From: SIG480 sp045539475
GTDB taxonomy: Bacteria; Bacillota; Clostridia; Oscillospirales; JAAYXM01
Length of the DNA stretch: 64,000 nucleotides
Direction: 5' to 3'
NCBI GenBank assembly: GCA_045539475.1
Contig: JAZQFJ010000097.1
Span: 6,255 to 70,254 of the forward strand
The notes under the pieces are model-generated. The model was not told the DNA's origin, did no database searches, and saw only the letters and a program-made list of their open reading frames with translations. Positions within the stretch are counted from its first letter, which is position 1, and each line of letters opens with the position of its first letter. Both the position numbers and the translations under genes were made by a program. Below are positions 50,963-58,469 of the stretch, piece after piece.

Positions 50963-52228
50963 ATGAAAATAGAAACAAAGGCAATACACGAAGGCTGGAA
51001 GCCGGGACGCGGCGAGGCGCGTCAGCTTCCGATTGTTCAGAGCACAACCTTTAAATATGACACCAGCGAAGAGATGGGAAAGCTTTTTGACCTTGAGGCT
51101 GAAGGCTATTTCTATACAAGACTTCAGAATCCGACAAACGATGCAGTTGCCGCAAAAATCTGCGCAATGGAGGGCGGCGTTGCAGCAATGCTTACCTCTT
51201 CCGGTCAGGCGGCAAACTTCTATGCTATATTCAACATTTGCGAGTGTGGCGACCATTTCATAGCTTCCTCATCAATCTACGGCGGTACATATAACCTTTT
51301 CGGCACAACGATGAAGAAAATGGGGATTGAGTGTACCTTCGTTGACCAAACGCTTCCGGAAGAAGAGCTTGCAAAGTATTTCAAGCCGAACACAAAAGCT
51401 GTTTTTGGTGAGACGATAACAAACCCGACGGTTTCAATTCTTGATTTTGAGAAGTTTGCACGTCTTGCCCACAGCCACGGCGTTCCGTTTATCGTTGATA
51501 ACACATTTGCAACTCCGATAAACTGCCGTCCGTTTGAATGGGGCGCGGATATCGTTACCCATTCCACAACGAAGTATATGGACGGTCACGGCGTCGGCGT
51601 CGGCGGATGCATCGTAGACAGCGGAAACTTTGACTGGATGGCTCACGCCGATAAGTTCCCGGGGCTTACCACTCCGGATGAATCATACCACGGCATAACA
51701 TATGCAGAACGCTTCGGCAAAGGCGCGTACATAACAAAGGCAACATCTCAGCTTATGCGCGATTTCGGCTCAATTCAGTCGCCGCAGAATGCGTTTTATC
51801 TCAATTTGGGGCTTGAGAGCCTGCATCTTCGTATGGAACGTCATTGCTCCAATGCACTTGCTGTTGCAAAGTATCTTAAAAACCACGAAAAGGTTGCATG
51901 GGTTCACTATGCAGGACTTGAGGGCGATGAATACTATGACCTTGCGCAGAAGTATATGAACGGAAACACCTGCGGTGTTCTCGCGTTCGGTATAAAGGGC
52001 GGAAGAGAAGCCTCCATTGCGTTTATGGATAAGCTGAAGCTTGCGTCTATCGTAACTCACGTTGCGGATGCAAAAACCTGCCTCCTTCATCCGGCAAGCC
52101 ACACGCACCGCCAGATGAGCGAAGAAGAGCTTCTTGCTGCAGGAGTAAATCCGGATCTTATTCGCCTTTCAGTCGGCATCGAAAACGTTGATGACCTCAT
52201 TGCAGACCTTGAGCAGGCACTTGCATAA
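50963..52228 (+). CDS. O-acetylhomoserine sulfhydrylase-like PLP enzyme (MetY/MGL family)
   Basis: The 421-residue member of the Cys/Met metabolism PLP family has KAIHEGWKPGRGEARQLPIV, GYFYTRLQNPTNDAVAAKIC, MLTSSGQAANFYAIF, VPFIVDNTFATPINCRPFEW and VTHSTTKYMDGHGVGVGG, with the PLP-binding Lys near residue 204. The C-terminus has HPASHTHRQMSEEEL and IRLSVGIENVDDLI. It is closest in pattern to O-acetylhomoserine aminocarboxypropyltransferase, but methionine gamma-lyase activity cannot be ruled out. The operon position with two amidohydrolases suggests a dedicated sulfur-amino-acid-linked pathway rather than general methionine synthesis. Confidence 0.88.
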   Translation: MKIETKAIHEGWKPGRGEARQLPIVQSTTFKYDTSEEMGKLFDLEAEGYFYTRLQNPTNDAVAAKICAMEGGVAAMLTSSGQAANFYAIFNICECGDHFIASSSIYGGTYNLFGTTMKKMGIECTFVDQTLPEEELAKYFKPNTKAVFGETITNPTVSILDFEKFARLAHSHGVPFIVDNTFATPINCRPFEWGADIVTHSTTKYMDGHGVGVGGCIVDSGNFDWMAHADKFPGLTTPDESYHGITYAERFGKGAYITKATSQLMRDFGSIQSPQNAFYLNLGLESLHLRMERHCSNALAVAKYLKNHEKVAWVHYAGLEGDEYYDLAQKYMNGNTCGVLAFGIKGGREASIAFMDKLKLASIVTHVADAKTCLLHPASHTHRQMSEEELLAAGVNPDLIRLSVGIENVDDLIADLEQALA

Positions 52229-52241
52229 AATAGAATAACAA

Positions 52242-52281
52242 AACACTCGCGTTGCGAAATTTTTGCAGCGCGGGTGTTTTT
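52242..52281 (+). terminator. Terminator of the amidohydrolase/metY-like operon
   Basis: Arms 52242-52255 and 52265-52278 pair with two G-T wobbles, with a T-run to 52281. Confidence 0.85.
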
Positions 52282-52282
52282 G

Positions 52283-52417
52283 TCATTTCTTCGTAAGGTC
52301 CTTTACTACTTCAAGAATATGATCAGCTTGTGTAGGTGTAAGCTTTTCAAAAGAAATGGTATTAACTCTGTAGCAGATATAGAAGAACAGATGCTTGATA
52401 TTATATTTTAATATCAA
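52283..52417 (-). CDS. Possible 44-residue overlapping small protein
   Basis: On the minus strand, TTG 52417 opens a 44-codon frame overlapping the end of the xre gene in another register. The C-terminal half, ISFEKLTPTQADHILEVVKD, is amphipathic and reads like a real protein end, for example the tail of an XRE-type regulator. It may be a genuine small protein, or the original C-terminus of the xre gene displaced by a frameshift. No good ribosome-binding site was seen. Confidence 0.3.
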   Translation of the reverse strand: MILKYNIKHLFFYICYRVNTISFEKLTPTQADHILEVVKDLTKK

Positions 52418-52649
52418 GATCTTCAAAGAAATCATCGTATGAACAATTATATATTTTCTTTAATTCAATAAGCACACTGGCACGTATGTTGAGTTCTCCG
52501 GCTTCGTATTTTGCGTATGTGCTTCGCCCAATGTCGCATCCGCGACGTTGAAGTTCGGCGCAAAGTTTTTCTTGTGAAATATCATAAGCAAATCTTAACT
52601 TTCTTAAGTTATCACCCATATTACGGTCGCGTCTGATTTTTTGTTCCAT
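52401..52649 (-). CDS. XRE-family helix-turn-helix regulator
   Basis: The 82-residue protein is a single Cro/CI-type HTH: NMGDNLRKLRFAYDISQEKL, CDIGRSTYAKYEAGELNIRA and SVLIELKKIYNCSYDDFFED. The recognition helix lies around GRSTYAKYE. It probably dimerises and binds the repeated sites in the divergent promoter region next to it, controlling itself and the SLOG-like gene. GGGGTGTAATTC precedes ATG 52649 as the likely ribosome-binding region. A 44-codon frame overlaps its 3' end. Confidence 0.85.
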   Translation of the reverse strand: MEQKIRRDRNMGDNLRKLRFAYDISQEKLCAELQRRGCDIGRSTYAKYEAGELNIRASVLIELKKIYNCSYDDFFEDLDIKI

Positions 52650-52673
52650 GAATTACACCCCATAAATAAAAAT

Positions 52674-52743
52674 GACCAGTATTGGTTGCAATTATTTATA
52701 TTCTATGATATAATCAAAGAAAATATTGTCCGCTATACTGGTC
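52674..52743. promoter_or_regulatory. Operator-like inverted sites between xre and SLOG genes
   Basis: GACCAGTAT at 52674-52682 is repeated in inverted orientation at 52735-52743, flanking the SLOG promoter on both sides. A third direct copy is at 52839-52847 inside the SLOG gene. Such spacing fits sites for the neighbouring XRE regulator. Confidence 0.65.
52686..52714 (+). promoter_or_regulatory. Promoter for the SLOG-family gene
   Basis: TTGCAA (52686-52691), 17 bases, extended TGATATAAT (-10 at 52709-52714). It lies between the two inverted GACCAGTAT sites. Confidence 0.8.
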
Positions 52744-52761
52744 AGAAACGGGGTGGTATCT

Positions 52762-53283
52762 ATGGAATCAAAACAACATGCCTGTTGCTTTTTTGGACAC
52801 AGGAAGATTGAAAATGGGGAAGAGCTGGAAATCAGGTTGACCAGTATTATCGAAGATTTAATCATAAATAAAAAGGTTGATATTTTCCTTTTTGGCAGCA
52901 AGAGTGAGTTTGACTCTCTTTGCCGCGAAGTCGTGTCAAAGTTTCGCAAAAAATATCCTCACATAAAGCGGATTTATGTGAGGGCAGAATATCCTGAGAT
53001 TACAGAGCACTATAAAAAATATCTTCTTGAGGACTATGAGGACACGTATTATCCGGAACGAATTGCAGATGCAGGGCGGGCGGTATATGTTGAGCGCAAC
53101 TGCGAGATGATTGACAACAGTGCTTGGTGTGTTGTTTACTGCAACGAAAACTACATACCACCTGAAAGAAAAAACGGTAAAAACAGCTCTGTTCCGAGTT
53201 GCCGACCAAACAGCGGAACAAAGCGAGCCTATGATTATGCAAAGAGAAAGGGAAGACGGATTATAAATACATACCACGGCTGA
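52762..53283 (+). CDS. SLOG-family (YpsA/DUF1273-like) protein
   Basis: The 173-residue protein begins MESKQHACCFFGHRKIENGE. The CxFxGHR start is the hallmark of the YpsA/DUF1273 SLOG branch. VDIFLFGSKSEFDSLCREVV is the glycine-containing nucleotide-binding segment, and the second half has AWCVVYCNENYIPP and GTKRAYDYAKRKGRRIIN. SLOG proteins are Rossmann-like and bind or cleave nucleotides or nucleotide derivatives. Some act in stress or phage-response pathways. The start is ATG 52762 with GGGGTGGT upstream. It is divergent from an XRE gene with shared operator-like sites, so it is probably an inducible gene. Confidence 0.82.
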   Translation: MESKQHACCFFGHRKIENGEELEIRLTSIIEDLIINKKVDIFLFGSKSEFDSLCREVVSKFRKKYPHIKRIYVRAEYPEITEHYKKYLLEDYEDTYYPERIADAGRAVYVERNCEMIDNSAWCVVYCNENYIPPERKNGKNSSVPSCRPNSGTKRAYDYAKRKGRRIINTYHG

Positions 53284-53317
53284 AATCGGACGTTTTCCGT
53301 TTTCAGCCGTGGTTTTT
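53273..53317 (+). terminator. Terminator of the SLOG gene
   Basis: A perfect 13-base-pair stem (53273-53285 with 53301-53313) overlaps the stop codon and is followed by T5. Confidence 0.9.
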
Positions 53318-53323
53318 GTTTGC

Positions 53324-53357
53324 AAAAAATCTCCCGACGAATTTTTCGTCGGGAGAT
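53324..53357 (-). terminator. Terminator of the pyruvate:ferredoxin oxidoreductase gene
   Basis: Arms 53329-53340 and 53346-53357 pair perfectly (12 base pairs, five-base loop). On the minus strand six T residues follow (53329-53324). Confidence 0.92.
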
Positions 53358-53376
53358 CAGATTATTTAAAGCAATA

Positions 53377-56300
53377 TTACTTGCCTGCGCGCTTTGCGTA
53401 CTTATCGTACTTAGCCTTTGCAGCAGCTTCTGCCTTTGCGAAGAGCTCTTCTGCTCTTTCTGGGAACTGCTGTGCAAGACGTGCATAACGTGTTTCGCTC
53501 TTGATGAAGTCGACGTAGTTAGCAGTCGGCTCCTTGGAGTCAAGGGTGAATGCCTTGTCTGCTTCAAGAGTCGGGTTGTAGCGGAACATCTGCCAGTAAC
53601 CAGCTTCAACAGCCTTCTTCATTTCAACCTGGCAGTTGACCATGCCGCCCTTAACACCGTGCATTTCGCAAGGAGCGTAGCCGATGATGAGTGACGGACC
53701 CGGATATGCCTCAGCCTCTGCAAGAGCCTTGAGTGTCTGGTTCATATCAGCACCCATAGCAACCTGTGCAACGTAAACATAACCGTAGGACATTGCAATC
53801 TCAGCGAGATTCTTCTTAACGATGTTCTTACCTGCAGCTGCGAACTGTGCAACCTGACCGATGTTGGAGGACTTGGAAGCCTGACCGCCGGTGTTGGAGT
53901 AAACTTCTGTGTCGAAGACCATAACGTTTACATCTTCGCCGGAAGCGAGAACGTGGTCAAGACCGCCGAAGCCGATGTCGTATGCCCAACCGTCGCCACC
54001 GAAGATCCAGACGGACTTCTTGGAGAGGTAATCACGCTCTGCGAGGATGGAAGCACACTTCTCGCACTTATCAGCAACCTTTTCAAGCTCTGCAACGAGT
54101 GCCTTTGTAGCAGCCTCATTTGCTTCGCCGTTGTCCTTTGTATCAAGGTAGTTCTGTGCTACAGCCTTAAGCTCAGCGGATGCCTTGTCGCCTGCTACGA
54201 TATCTTCGATAGAAGCGATGAGGCGCTCGCGGATTGCCTTCTGACCGAGGTACATACCAAGACCGTGCTCAGCGTTGTCCTCGAAGAGGGAGTTAGCCCA
54301 TGCCGGACCCTTGCCGCTTTCACGGTTTACGGTGTACGGTGTAGCCGGAGCGGAACCACCCCAGATGGATGAACAGCCTGTTGCGTTGGAGATATACATT
54401 CTCTCACCGAAGAGCTGTGTGATAAGACGTGCGTAAGAGGTTTCAGCACAACCTGCGCAAGAGCCGGAGAACTCGAGGAGCGGCTGCTTGAACTGGCTGC
54501 CCTTGATTGTCTTGTTGATAAGCTCGGGCTTCTCGGAAACGTTTGCAACGCAGTAGTCGAATACCGGCTGCTGATCAAGCTGTGTAGCCTGCTTTGTCAT
54601 TTCGATAGCCTTCTTCTCCGGATTGCCGTCCTTCTCAGCCTTAGCTGTTACCGGGCAAGCCTTTACGCAGAGAGTACATCCCATGCAGTCCATCGGGCTG
54701 ATAGCCATTGTGAACTTATAGTCTGTCTTGAGAACCGGCTTCTCTGTGTACTTTGTAGCAGCCGGAGCATTTGCAGCTTCTTCAGCTGTAAGAGCGAACG
54801 GACGGATTGTTGCGTGCGGACAAACGAATGCACAGTTGTTACACTGGATGCAGTTTTCGGGATGCCATACCGGAACGTTAACAGCAACGCCGCGCTTCTC
54901 GTAAGCAGCGGAACCCTGCGGGAATGTACCGTCTGCCATATCCTTGAATGCGGAAACCGGGAGAGAGTCACCCTGCATGCGGGAAACAGGCTCAACGATG
55001 TTGTTGACAAAGTCAACGAGATCCTTACGTGTGCCTGTTGCCGGTGCCTTCGGAGCATCTTCGCCTGCGTTCTTCCAGGAAGCCGGAACATTAACTTCAA
55101 CTGCTGCGTTTGCACCAGCATCAATAGCCTTGTAGTTAAGCTCAACGATAGCTTCGCCCTTCTTGATGTAGGACTTGTATGCCATCTTCTTCATATATTC
55201 AATTGCTTCGTCCTTCGGAAGGATGTTTGCAAGAGAGAAGAATGCAGACTGGAGAATTGTGTTCTTAACCTTTGCATTGCCGATGTCCTTGGAAGCGATT
55301 GTTGTAGCATCAATGATGTAGAACTTTACATCGTTGTTTGCAATGTAGGACTTAACGGATGCCGGAAGCATCTTATCAAGCTCTTCGACAGACCAGCTGC
55401 AGTCGAGCATGAAGGTGCCGCCCGGAACAACGTCCTCAACAATCTTGTATCCCTTAAGGATGTAAGAAGAGTTGTGGCAGGCAACGAAGTTTGCCTTGTT
55501 GATATAGTAAGGTGACTTGATAGCCTTATCGCCGAAGCGGAGATGGGAAATCGTGATACCGCCTGTCTTCTTGGAGTCATACTGGAAGTATGCCTGAATG
55601 AACTTGTCGGTATGGTCACCGATAATCTTGATGGAGTTCTTGTTAGCACCGACAGTACCGTCGCCGCCGAGACCCCAGAACTTGCAGGAGATTGTGCCCT
55701 CTGCAGCAGTGTCCGGGCATTCCTTCTCTTCAAGAGAAAGACCTGTAACGTCGTCTACGATGCCGAGGGTAAAGCCGTTCTTCGGCTCCGGCATAGCAAG
55801 GTTTGCAAATGTTGCAAAGATGCTTGCAGGCGGAGTGTCCTTAGAACCGAGACCGTAGCGGCCGCCGACGATCTTAACGTCGTTCTTGCCGAGAGAAGCA
55901 AGAGCTGTAACAACGTCGAGGTAAAGCGGCTCACCGAGGGAACCGGGTTCTTTTGTTCTGTCAAGAACTGCAATCTTCTTAACGGAAGCCGGAATAGCCT
56001 CGAGAAGCTTTTCTGCAACGAACGGACGGTAAAGGCGAACCTTGATAAGACCGACCTTCTCGCCGTGTGCGTTCATATAGTCGATAACTTCTTCTGCAAC
56101 GTCGCAGATGGAGCCCATAGCGATAATTACGCGGTCTGCATCCGGAGCACCGTAGTAGTTAAAGAGCTTGTAGTTTGTGCCGAGCTTTGCATTGACCTTA
56201 TCCATGTATTCTTCAACGATAGCCGGGAGAGCGTTGTAGTATTCATTACATGCTTCTCTGTGCTGGAAGAAGATATCACCGTTCTCAGCAGAGCCGCGGA

Positions 56301-56964
56301 GAACCGGATGCTCAGGATTAATAGCACGTGCACGGAATGCCTTGATCGCATCCATGTCTACCATTTCCTTGAGGTCTTCGTAGTCCCAAGCTTCGATCTT
56401 CTGGATTTCGTGGGATGTTCTGAAGCCGTCGAAGAAGTTGAGGAACGGAACGCGGCCCTTGATTGTTGCGAGGTGAGCAACAGCGCCGAGGTCCATGATT
56501 TCCTGCTGGTTTGTTTCAGCCATCATAGCATAACCTGTCTGGCGGCATGCGTAAACGTCTGAGTGGTCGCCGAAGATGTTAAGAGCGTGGGAAGCAACGC
56601 AACGAGCAGAAACGTGGATAACGCTCGGGAGAAGCTCACCTGCGATCTTGTACATGTTCGGAATCATAAGAAGAAGACCCTGGGAAGCAGTGTAGGTGGT
56701 GGTGAGAGCACCTGCTGCGAGGGAGCCGTGAACAGCACCTGCAGCACCGCCTTCAGACTGCATTTCAACCATCTTGACTCTGTCGCCAAAGATGTTTCTT
56801 GCGGGTTCTCCGAAAATGTTTTTGTCTGTTGCAGACCATGTGTCTGTAACTTCAGCCATCGGGCTGGAAGGTGTGATCGGGTAAATAGCGGCAACTTCCG
56901 TAAACGCATAGCTTACGTGAGCGGCAGCTGTATTACCGTCCATGGAAACTTTTCTTCTTGCCAT
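53377..56964 (-). CDS. nifJ: Pyruvate:ferredoxin (flavodoxin) oxidoreductase
   Basis: This 1195-residue single-chain enzyme converts pyruvate and CoA to acetyl-CoA and CO2, reducing ferredoxin. Domains in order: the pyrimidine-binding domain (YAFTEVAAIYPITPSSPMAE near residue 20), the transketolase-C-like domain, the EKR domain, two ferredoxin 4Fe-4S clusters (CIQCNNCAFVCPHA and CMGCTLCVKACP, ~690-760) and the TPP domain (GDGWAYDIGFGGLDHVLASG, NVMVFDTEVYSNTGGQASKS). Cysteine FSGSCAGCAETSY provides the proximal cluster. The start is ATG 56964, eight bases after AAGGAGGA. Strong promoter, terminator and biased codon use suggest a highly expressed central metabolic gene. Confidence 0.97.
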   Translation of the reverse strand: MARRKVSMDGNTAAAHVSYAFTEVAAIYPITPSSPMAEVTDTWSATDKNIFGEPARNIFGDRVKMVEMQSEGGAAGAVHGSLAAGALTTTYTASQGLLLMIPNMYKIAGELLPSVIHVSARCVASHALNIFGDHSDVYACRQTGYAMMAETNQQEIMDLGAVAHLATIKGRVPFLNFFDGFRTSHEIQKIEAWDYEDLKEMVDMDAIKAFRARAINPEHPVLRGSAENGDIFFQHREACNEYYNALPAIVEEYMDKVNAKLGTNYKLFNYYGAPDADRVIIAMGSICDVAEEVIDYMNAHGEKVGLIKVRLYRPFVAEKLLEAIPASVKKIAVLDRTKEPGSLGEPLYLDVVTALASLGKNDVKIVGGRYGLGSKDTPPASIFATFANLAMPEPKNGFTLGIVDDVTGLSLEEKECPDTAAEGTISCKFWGLGGDGTVGANKNSIKIIGDHTDKFIQAYFQYDSKKTGGITISHLRFGDKAIKSPYYINKANFVACHNSSYILKGYKIVEDVVPGGTFMLDCSWSVEELDKMLPASVKSYIANNDVKFYIIDATTIASKDIGNAKVKNTILQSAFFSLANILPKDEAIEYMKKMAYKSYIKKGEAIVELNYKAIDAGANAAVEVNVPASWKNAGEDAPKAPATGTRKDLVDFVNNIVEPVSRMQGDSLPVSAFKDMADGTFPQGSAAYEKRGVAVNVPVWHPENCIQCNNCAFVCPHATIRPFALTAEEAANAPAATKYTEKPVLKTDYKFTMAISPMDCMGCTLCVKACPVTAKAEKDGNPEKKAIEMTKQATQLDQQPVFDYCVANVSEKPELINKTIKGSQFKQPLLEFSGSCAGCAETSYARLITQLFGERMYISNATGCSSIWGGSAPATPYTVNRESGKGPAWANSLFEDNAEHGLGMYLGQKAIRERLIASIEDIVAGDKASAELKAVAQNYLDTKDNGEANEAATKALVAELEKVADKCEKCASILAERDYLSKKSVWIFGGDGWAYDIGFGGLDHVLASGEDVNVMVFDTEVYSNTGGQASKSSNIGQVAQFAAAGKNIVKKNLAEIAMSYGYVYVAQVAMGADMNQTLKALAEAEAYPGPSLIIGYAPCEMHGVKGGMVNCQVEMKKAVEAGYWQMFRYNPTLEADKAFTLDSKEPTANYVDFIKSETRYARLAQQFPERAEELFAKAEAAAKAKYDKYAKRAGK

Positions 56965-56999
56965 GTTTATTTTCCTCCTTAGTTTTTTTCCAATATAAT

Positions 57000-57028
57000 A
57001 TTGTAGCACTTTTTCACTCAAAAGTAAA
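57000..57028 (-). promoter_or_regulatory. Promoter of nifJ
   Basis: On the minus strand TTTACT (57028-57023), 17 bases, extended TGCTACAAT (-10 57005-57000), about 35 bases before the start codon. Confidence 0.75.
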
Positions 57029-57107
57029 CAGTTAAATACTACAAAACCATCATTTTTAATAGTTAATTATGTAACAATGTGCCATTTTTACATAATTCTG
57101 AGAAGTT

Positions 57108-57668
57108 TCAGATTATAAGCTCTGAAAGCGGACGCTTGGGAACATGATGAACGCGTTCTTCATCGCGCCAGTATTTTATTTCGCCGTCAACAGATTCTTC
57201 AATAACAACGGTCTCAACGGGCTTGCCGAGCGCGATTACAAGCATAATCTCGTGCTTGTCCGAAAGCCCGAGGATTTCAGACAGCTCTTTTCTCCTTATG
57301 CTGCCTAACATGCATCCGCCTAAGTTCATTTCCGCTGCACGGAGAAGAATCGTCTGTGCCATAATGCCGACGTCCATAACGTTGCCTTTTCCGAGCGTGT
57401 CATCATTGACGATTGTGATATACCCGCTCGGGCGTTCTCCGGGAATCGGTGTGCCGTCCTTTAAATATCCTGCCCACGCAAGCGTGGAAAAGACCTTTTC
57501 GCATTCCTCACCGGAGGGGGTGAGGCGGAATTTGAAGAACTGGCGGTTTGCACCGCTTGGCGTGATGCGCGCATATGAGCACAGCTCTCGCAAAACGTCC
57601 TCCGAAATCTCAAAGGACTCATCAAAACGGCGGTATGAACGGTTTTTCAAAACCAAATCATAAAGCAT
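57108..57668 (-). CDS. Nitroreductase-family flavoprotein
   Basis: The 186-residue protein begins YDLVLKNRSYRRFDESFEIS; the RSxRxF pattern binds FMN phosphate. ARITPSGANRQFFKFRL and DVGIMAQTILLRAAEMNLGG, CMLGSIRRKELSEILGL and LVIALGKPVE follow in order. The family uses FMN and NAD(P)H to reduce nitro groups, quinones or other acceptors; the physiological substrate is unknown. It lies 12 bases after pduL on the same strand and is probably co-transcribed with it. Confidence 0.87.
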   Translation of the reverse strand: MLYDLVLKNRSYRRFDESFEISEDVLRELCSYARITPSGANRQFFKFRLTPSGEECEKVFSTLAWAGYLKDGTPIPGERPSGYITIVNDDTLGKGNVMDVGIMAQTILLRAAEMNLGGCMLGSIRRKELSEILGLSDKHEIMLVIALGKPVETVVIEESVDGEIKYWRDEERVHHVPKRPLSELII

Positions 57669-57680
57669 AATTATATAATC

Positions 57681-58259
57681 CTACTTCTTGATAATTGTTC
57701 CGTAAACTTCGCCGGAGAGAGCAGCTGCGTTGGACTCGTCAGTGTCAACGTGCATTGCCGGAGCAAACTTCTCGCTTACGCGGACAACAACATCATCGAA
57801 TACGAGGGAACGTGCGCTGTCAATCTTAACGCAAACGATTTCTTTGTCAGCAACGTTAAACTCTGCTGCTTCCTTCGGAGTGAGGTGGATGTGGCGCTGT
57901 GCAGCGATAACACCCTCTGTAAGCTCAACCTCGCCTGCAGGTCCTACGATTTTGCAAGCTGCGCTGCCTGCAACGTCGCCACTTTCACGGATCGGAGCTG
58001 CAACGCCGAGTGTACGTGCGTCTGTGAGGGAAACCTCAACCTGAGTTGCAGGACGCTCCGGACCGAGGATGGAAACGTTTGCGATTTCGCGCTTCGGACC
58101 TACGAGAGTAACCTTTTCTTCAGTAAGGAACTGTCCCGGCTGGGAAAGCTCGCGCTTGTTGTGGAGAACTGCGCCCTTGCCGAAGAGGATTTCAAGATGC
58201 TCCTTTGTAACGTGAACGTGACGTGAGGAGGTCTCAACCAATACTTTGTTTTCTGCCAT
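57681..58259 (-). CDS. pduL: Phosphate acyltransferase PduL
   Basis: The 192-residue protein matches the PduL phosphotransacylase family: KVLVETSSRHVHVTKEHLEI and GVIAAQRHIHLTPKEAAEFN are the two His-rich metal-binding segments (each with HxH). ILGPERPATQVEVSLTDAR lies between. PduL interconverts acyl-CoA and acyl-phosphate. Next to pyruvate:ferredoxin oxidoreductase, the probable use is acetyl-CoA to acetyl-phosphate for ATP formation by acetate kinase (not in the window). No microcompartment-targeting extension or shell genes are seen. The start is ATG 58259 with GAAAGGG about 12 bases upstream. Confidence 0.92.
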   Translation of the reverse strand: MAENKVLVETSSRHVHVTKEHLEILFGKGAVLHNKRELSQPGQFLTEEKVTLVGPKREIANVSILGPERPATQVEVSLTDARTLGVAAPIRESGDVAGSAACKIVGPAGEVELTEGVIAAQRHIHLTPKEAAEFNVADKEIVCVKIDSARSLVFDDVVVRVSEKFAPAMHVDTDESNAAALSGEVYGTIIKK

Positions 58260-58402
58260 TGTAAATACAACCCTTTCATTATATAAATTTTGATTTTTAC
58301 CTATCTTATATAATTTACCACAAAATGAGCTAAACTTCAAGTGATTTAACGTAAAAAAGTTGTTTGGTGAATAACTTTTCTCGTAAAACGGGATAATTGT
58401 GG

Positions 58403-58431
58403 TTGACACGAGAAAAAGTGTGTAGTAAAAT
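58403..58431 (+). promoter_or_regulatory. Promoter of the secreted protease gene
   Basis: TTGACA (58403-58408), 17 bases, TAAAAT (58426-58431), about 40 bases before ATG 58470. Confidence 0.78.
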
Positions 58432-58469
58432 TATACTGTAATTTTGTATATATACGGAGGATTACTCAA

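Noticed and set aside
55543..56562. Plus-strand frame of about 339 codons within nifJ
   Set aside because: Cysteine/valine-rich composition arises from the strongly biased codons of nifJ on the other strand; no ribosome-binding site.
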